From: Xanthobacteraceae bacterium | GTDB taxonomy: Bacteria; Pseudomonadota; Alphaproteobacteria; Rhizobiales; Xanthobacteraceae | Assembly: GCA_030043175.1 (NCBI GenBank) | Contig: JASHYD010000242.1 | Span: 1 to 8,955 of the forward strand | Reading direction: 5' to 3' | DNA length: 8,955 nucleotides | In this document: positions 6,181-8,955 of the stretch, piece after piece | Numbering within the stretch: the first letter of the stretch is position 1 | How the letters are laid out: every line of letters starts with the position of its first letter | Notes under the pieces: model-generated | What the model saw: the letters and a program-made list of their open reading frames with translations, nothing else | The model's database searches: none | What the model was told of the DNA's origin: nothing | Position numbers and translations under genes: made by a program

Positions 6181-6323
6181 GAAACTCTGTCAATTTTGTA
6201 AGTTGCCCAGGGAAATCCCTCATTGCTAAGTCAGGTTGCGGGCGGTTCCAAGTTTGTCGCCGCTCGCCCCCGACGCCCAGCCTCCCCATCAAGGTGCAAC
6301 GGCGTCGGGGTTTACCGTTAATC
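6181..6323 (+). repeat. Diverged repeat, copy 2: candidate structured RNA
   Basis: It starts GAAACTCTGTCAATTTTGTA, has AGGGAAATCCCT (a small hairpin), TTGCTAAGTC, a C-rich part, and ends GGGGTTTACCGTTAATC. Its terminal stem is a perfect 10-bp match (CCCCGACGCC 6268-6277 with GGCGTCGGGG 6301-6310). The loop holds CCTCCCCATCAAGG, which again presents CCCCA between CCT and AGG. The stem and the CCCCA loop are kept although the sequence of the arms differs from copy 1. That is what a conserved RNA structure would show. The T run after the stem is short (TTT), so termination may be weaker than in copy 1. Confidence 0.5.
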
Positions 6324-6409
6324 GCTCGACACGCTTATTCCAATCGCAGATTGAGCCTTGCTCATGCTCGACAAAAGACGGTCGCACGTCTCGGCGACGA
6401 GGTGTTACG

Positions 6410-6541
6410 ATGCGGACAGCTGTGACGTACCTCACCGAATGGGCCGCCACCTATTGGCTATTGTCGGCCGGCTGCCAACTTATCGGCATCGCCTGGCGCG
6501 TGTGGTGGTGGCCGGGATTTCATCGGTGCCGGGCGATTTAG
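6410..6541 (+). CDS. Trp-rich small membrane protein, 43 aa
   Basis: ATG at 6410, preceded by GACGAGGTGTTACG with GAGG at about 9-nt spacing. The protein starts MRTAVTYLTEWAATYWLLSA and continues GCQLIGIAWRVWWWPGFHRC to a TAG at 6539. Residues about 11-35 are hydrophobic with five or six Trp and could span the membrane once. A hairpin begins at the stop codon and an intrinsic terminator lies 20 nt after it, so the gene has its own complete 3' end. It follows the two repeats; a long transcript from the repeat region could include it. No family recognised. Size and topology recall small toxin or lysis peptides, but that is analogy only. Confidence 0.5.
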   Translation: MRTAVTYLTEWAATYWLLSAGCQLIGIAWRVWWWPGFHRCRAI

Positions 6542-6558
6542 ACGACAGCGTTGTCGTC
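6541..6558 (+). repeat. Perfect hairpin at the stop codon
   Basis: GACGACA (6541-6547) and TGTCGTC (6552-6558) pair perfectly around a GCGT tetraloop. The hairpin begins on the last base of the TAG stop of the 43-aa gene and lies directly before the terminator. It could stabilise the mRNA 3' end. Confidence 0.5.
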
Positions 6559-6560
6559 AG

Positions 6561-6586
6561 GGCGCCGTGGTTGCGGCGCCTTTTTT
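6561..6586 (+). terminator. Intrinsic terminator after the 43-aa gene
   Basis: GGCGCCG (6561-6567) pairs perfectly with CGGCGCC (6574-6580) around TGGTTG, followed by six T. It is a strong plus-strand terminator and marks the right end of the small-transcript island. Confidence 0.88.
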
Positions 6587-6589
6587 GAT

Positions 6590-6928
6590 TCATGTGCGCC
6601 ACACAATTCGAGCCGGCATCATACTAACCGTGCTCGCGGAGTTGGCTGAAATCGCGCGAGCTAACGACGGAGTCGGTGTCGGCGTATTGTCGTCTTGGTG
6701 CGTATGGACAATTTCAGGGTGCCACACATTGAGCACCGGCAAACACGCAACGCAGACAAGTCCGGCAGCAACAATACCCCGGCAGCGCGGGCACTTAAAA
6801 CATACCATCAGATGTACCTTTATTTCCACGGCGTGGGTCGGGTCGGGGCGGCTTGCGCTGCCGCTCGCTTCGTCGAGCGCCTGGCGCAGGTCGCGGGCGA
6901 TTGCCGAGCCGGCTTGGCTCAGGGCCAT
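6590..6928 (-). CDS. Hypothetical zinc-ribbon-like protein, 112 aa
   Basis: From the ATG at 6926-6928 the protein starts MALSQAGSAIARDLRQALDE, followed by an ASGSASRPDP linker and VEIKVHLMVCFKCPRCRGIV-AAGLVCVACL. The two CX2C pairs (CPRC and CVAC, nine residues apart) suggest a small zinc ribbon at about residues 43-62. The C-terminal 45 residues are Ser/Thr/Pro-rich and look disordered. The frame stays open upstream to an ATG at 7019-7021. I prefer the shorter start because the region beyond it is antisense to a typical phage-type motif on plus. G/C-rich third positions in the first half support real coding. No family recognised; nucleic-acid or protein binding would be typical for such a fold. 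Confidence 0.45.
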   Translation of the reverse strand: MALSQAGSAIARDLRQALDEASGSASRPDPTHAVEIKVHLMVCFKCPRCRGIVAAGLVCVACLPVLNVWHPEIVHTHQDDNTPTPTPSLARAISANSASTVSMMPARIVWRT

Positions 6929-6980
6929 CTCGGCGATCCAAAATAGCCTCCAGGAAGAGGCATTACTGGCGGCTATCGCC

Positions 6981-7230
6981 TTGACTACCATTACGCCTTT
7001 CCGCGCCAAAGATCGGACCAATGCCGAGCGTCAGCGGCGCTATCGCGCGAAGCGCATGTGCGCTCTTGCCGCTCGTCTCACCGATGCTGTTGTACCTGGT
7101 GCTTATGCTACCGCGGGATTCGTCGATCGAGGTCATGTAGGGCCGCAGCTGCCAAGTCTGCTATGTCCGCAATACCCTCGAAGGCTGTCGCGCGATGACG
7201 GGCGATCGGCGCGTCTCCAGTGGGCCAAAG
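6981..7230 (+). pseudogene. Phage-type basic protein fragment, truncated by the group II intron remnant
   Basis: From a TTG at 6981 the frame reads LTTITPFRAKDRTNAERQRR and YRAKR. The run 'TNAERQRRYRAKR' is typical of small basic proteins in alphaproteobacterial prophages, usually near the N-terminus (recalled from family experience, function unknown). After about 7080 the composition becomes arbitrary. The frame then runs through the antisense of the intron 3' end until a stop at 7319, so the true C-terminus has been lost. The long 250-aa ORF starting at 6567 is mostly shadow apart from this segment. Confidence 0.35.
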
Positions 7231-7315
7231 ATCGGGATACGGGGGAGCCTCACGACCCCGCCCCTCCCACACCACCGTACGTACGGGTCCGTATACGGCG
7301 GTTCGAGAAGTTACG
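7231..7315 (-). ncRNA. Group II intron 3' end: domains V and VI
   Basis: On the minus strand from about 7303 to 7270 the sequence reads CGCCGTATACGGACCCGTAC, then GTACGGTGGT. It folds as domain V: a lower 9-bp helix, a 2-nt bulge on the 3' strand, a short upper helix and a 4-nt loop. 'CCGTAT' and 'ACGTACGG' are the same as in classical domain V. The triad position reads CGC instead of the common AGC, a known variant. GTGGGAGGGGCGGGGTCG and CTCCCCCGTATCCC then resemble domain VI. CCCGAT at 7236-7231 gives a 3' end in AT, as group II introns need (AY). The upper helix is short, so catalytic competence is doubtful. Confidence 0.65.
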
Positions 7316-7495
7316 CTAACGCGCTTCGATTAAGGACGGGAGACCGAGCGATTTGAAGTAGGCGTTGGAAAGCCCGACAGAGAGGGCTTTGCTCCGGGCG
7401 ATGTTCCAGGGACCACGGCCGCTAGCGGCCGTGTTGAGCAATGCCCCTGAGACTCGCAGGGCGATCAGCGCGGCACGACGACGGCGTGGTGACAT
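7316..7495 (-). pseudogene. Group II intron reverse transcriptase/maturase, C-terminal remnant
   Basis: Read on the minus strand: PRRRRAALIALRVSGALLNT, SGRGPWNIARSKALSVGLSN, then AYFKSLGLPSLIEAR and TAG at 7318-7316. The 'RGPW..ARSKALS.GLSNAYFKSLGLPSL' pattern is the C-terminal end of intron-encoded maturases, and it sits 13 nt before domain V, as expected. The reverse transcriptase and thumb domains are missing: the homology ends near 7490-7500, where a haem-protein gene on the other strand begins. A formal ATG at 7495-7493 gives 59 aa, but this is a remnant rather than a gene. Confidence 0.7.
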
Positions 7496-8237
7496 CTTCT
7501 GCGGTAAACTCTACACAAGAGCTGGCTTGCGAACGGCATTCGCATCCGGACAGCCAATCTCGTTTCCAATCGATTCGATTGAGGTGAAGGCTAATTGGAA
7601 GCCGGCTGGCAATCGCAGTCCGTCCGAATTTTACACGAACACCGCATCCGACGGCAAACGCTATGCCCTGGTGTCGATGCACATCATCTCCAAAAGAGTG
7701 CCGAACTGGACCTGGGCGACATTCGAGCAGAAGGAGAATCTTGGTCGCTGCGACTTCATCGGCTGCCATGATCAGTTCGGCGCCACCACTTCCGATGTCG
7801 ACGCGAACCCGACGTCTGGAGGCCGTTACAATCCCTGCATCAAGACGCCTGCCGTCAAAAAATTGTTTGCGGACGCCGGAATGCCCGCATTGTGGGAAAA
7901 TTACTGCCTCAAGGGAAGCCAGGTCGATTTTACGACCGCCACCGGCATCCCCACACGCCTCGGCAATTCGGTGACAGAAGACGGCTTCGTCGAGACGTCG
8001 TCGTGCATGACGTGCCACAGTCGCGCATCAGTAAATGGGCTGGGTAGAAATATCTATGGAGGCGGTTTCATCACGTCGCCCAATCCCGCAACTTGCCCAC
8101 CACAGCAGCCGTGCAGCCCCAACGGCTCTCCTCTCCCAGCTTGGTTTTGGAACAACCCGGGGCAGCCGAATCAATCCACGCTTACCCTGCAGACGGATTT
8201 CATCTGGTCCATTCCAAGGTCCGCCATCGGGCAATGA
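7365..8237 (+). CDS. c-type haem protein with two haem-type motifs, 5'-truncated
   Basis: The ORF opens at a TTG (7365; an ATG lies at 7401), but residues 1 to about 45 are antisense to the intron maturase remnant and not native. Real sequence begins near 7505 with AGLRTAFASGQPISFPIDSI. It continues with FYTNTASDGKRYALVSMHII, then WTWATFEQKENLGRC. A CDFIGCH motif (CX4CH, Cys129, Cys134, His135) and a CMTCH motif (CX2CH, Cys214, Cys217, His218) are present. The last part is Pro/Asn-rich and ends DFIWSIPRSAIGQ. Related proteins are periplasmic and carry an N-terminal signal peptide, which is missing here, so export and haem attachment are doubtful. The C-terminus is intact. The S53 peptidase gene starts 4 nt later. 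Confidence 0.7.
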   Translation: MESPTERALLRAMFQGPRPLAAVLSNAPETRRAISAARRRRGDIFCGKLYTRAGLRTAFASGQPISFPIDSIEVKANWKPAGNRSPSEFYTNTASDGKRYALVSMHIISKRVPNWTWATFEQKENLGRCDFIGCHDQFGATTSDVDANPTSGGRYNPCIKTPAVKKLFADAGMPALWENYCLKGSQVDFTTATGIPTRLGNSVTEDGFVETSSCMTCHSRASVNGLGRNIYGGGFITSPNPATCPPQQPCSPNGSPLPAWFWNNPGQPNQSTLTLQTDFIWSIPRSAIGQ

Positions 8238-8241
8238 ACGC

Positions 8242-8955
8242 GTGGCTCAAACCCGCCACACCTCTCGGCGCGCGACGCGAACCGAAGATCGGTCGGCGTC
8301 CGGAGTGCCTCTGCCTCCCGGTAATCTATTGACGCTGACGATCTATCTGCGCCGTCGGCAGCGGGTGTGGCGGCGTCCGGGCAGCGCTGCGGACCTCGCC
8401 GAACTAGGCGTGCGCGTCAGCCGCCAGGAGTTGGAGGAGGAACGTACGCGCATCTTGAAACGCCCGGTCGAGCAAGTTCGCCGCTTCGCCGCGCGCCACG
8501 GCATGAAAGTGACCAACGTCAACTTCCTCAGTCGCAGCGTGACGCTGCGGGTACGGGCAGCAGAAGCGGAAGGTGCTTTCTCGACAAAGCTGGTCCGGGT
8601 AGACGATGACGGAGCGCGCCGTCACTGCCCGACGTGTAAACCGAAGCTTCCAATCACTCTGGCGAAGATCGCACATGGGGTGGTGGGTATGGATACACGA
8701 GTGCCGAAATTTGGCAGACTGCGCAGCCGCGCGGAAGCAGGCAACGGACAGGGGCTCTACCCGTCGCACATCGCCAAGCTTTACGGCATCGCCACCGTCG
8801 GACGCGGCGCCGGGCAGCACATAGCGATCATTGAGCCGGCGGGCGGGTATGATCCTCATGACATCGAAGCTGCCTGCGATGCCATGAAGGTGCCTATGCC
8901 GGCCATCAGTTCTGTCAACGTCGGACGCGGCCGCAACGCTCTAGGCGTGAACCCA
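8242..8955 (+). CDS. S53 family (sedolisin/kumamolisin-like) serine peptidase, N-terminal part, runs off right edge
   Basis: A single open frame runs from a GTG at 8242 to the window end (238 codons, no stop). It begins VAQTRHTSRRATRTEDRSAS. The activation propeptide follows, with LTLTIYLRRRQRVWRRPGSA, VRVSRQELEEERTRILKRPV and VTNVNFLSRSVTLRVRAAEA. The catalytic domain starts near residue 170 with YPSHIAKLYGIATVGRGAGQ, then HIAIIEPAGGYDPHDIEAAC. This is the usual order in pro-kumamolisin-type acid peptidases. The Glu/Asp/Ser catalytic residues lie beyond the window. The start is uncertain: no ATG is near, GTG fits the family's 'A-TRH' beginning, and the ribosome binding site is weak. A CPTC motif in the propeptide (about residues 130-133) is unusual. 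It lies four nt after the haem protein gene, so coupled expression is possible. Confidence 0.8.
   Translation, partial: MAQTRHTSRRATRTEDRSASGVPLPPGNLLTLTIYLRRRQRVWRRPGSAADLAELGVRVSRQELEEERTRILKRPVEQVRRFAARHGMKVTNVNFLSRSVTLRVRAAEAEGAFSTKLVRVDDDGARRHCPTCKPKLPITLAKIAHGVVGMDTRVPKFGRLRSRAEAGNGQGLYPSHIAKLYGIATVGRGAGQHIAIIEPAGGYDPHDIEAACDAMKVPMPAISSVNVGRGRNALGVNP

Noticed and set aside
5960..6292. 110-aa minus-strand ORF across the two repeats
   Set aside because: It reads through both repeats in non-equivalent ways and crosses the hairpins; the T runs after the stems point to plus-strand transcription.
5943..6323. CRISPR array
   Set aside because: Only two long, diverged copies with a single spacer; unit size and structure do not fit CRISPR repeats, and no cas gene is present.
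6324..6373. GCTCGACA repeated at 6324 and 6366
   Set aside because: An 8-mer repeat over 50 nt is expected by chance in GC-rich DNA and shows no other symmetry.
6567..7319. 250-aa plus-strand ORF as one protein
   Set aside because: It begins inside a terminator, runs antisense to the zinc-ribbon gene, and ends in the antisense of intron domain V; only the middle AERQRRYRAKR segment looks real.
7422..8018. 198-aa minus-strand ORF
   Set aside because: Antisense to the haem-protein gene; no motif and no start signal.
8404..8859. 151-aa minus-strand ORF
   Set aside because: Antisense to the S53 peptidase frame, whose family features are clear.

Overview
The base composition (GC-rich), codon use and gene families suggest a chromosomal accessory region of an alphaproteobacterium of the Bradyrhizobium/Nitrobacteraceae type. 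This is an inference from protein resemblance; no marker gene is present. The window reads as a patchwork: a few intact genes separated by decayed mobile DNA.

Left part (1-2930, all minus strand). A transposase runs off the left edge (1-235). A two-gene unit follows: a single-span membrane protein of 394 aa with a Sel1/TPR-like tail (1625-2809), then a secreted TAXI-type TRAP solute-binding protein (398-1558). Both have good ribosome binding sites. No TRAP membrane subunit is visible.

Middle-left (2930-4983). This is mobile debris. A DDE transposase of one family is present in three pieces. The N-terminal helix-turn-helix part lies on plus (3643-4160), the central catalytic part is inverted on minus (about 4161-4803), and the next stretch is back on plus (from 4807). 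All carry frameshifts or stops. The third piece runs in frame into an unrelated acidic tail. Short unassigned ORFs lie upstream.

Middle (5078-6586). This is a compact plus-strand island of very short transcription units. A promoter-like site and 5' UTR hairpin precede a 104-aa protein and two tiny membrane peptides (26 and 38 aa), then a terminator. A second terminator with a UUCG loop has no gene in front of it. Two diverged copies of a ~145-bp repeat follow, each ending in a long GC hairpin with a C-rich loop and a short T run (candidate twin small RNAs). The island closes with a 43-aa Trp-rich membrane protein and a strong terminator. This is the least explained part of the window.

Right part (6590-8955). 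A minus-strand zinc-ribbon protein (6590-6928) is followed by a truncated phage-type basic ORF. Next is the 3' end of a group II intron on minus: maturase C-terminus, domain V with a CGC-type triad, domain VI, and a 3' end in CCCGAT. The intron remnant abuts, head to head, a 5'-truncated c-type haem protein gene. Four bases after that gene comes an S53 (sedolisin/kumamolisin) peptidase whose propeptide and first catalytic-domain residues are in the window; it runs off the right edge.
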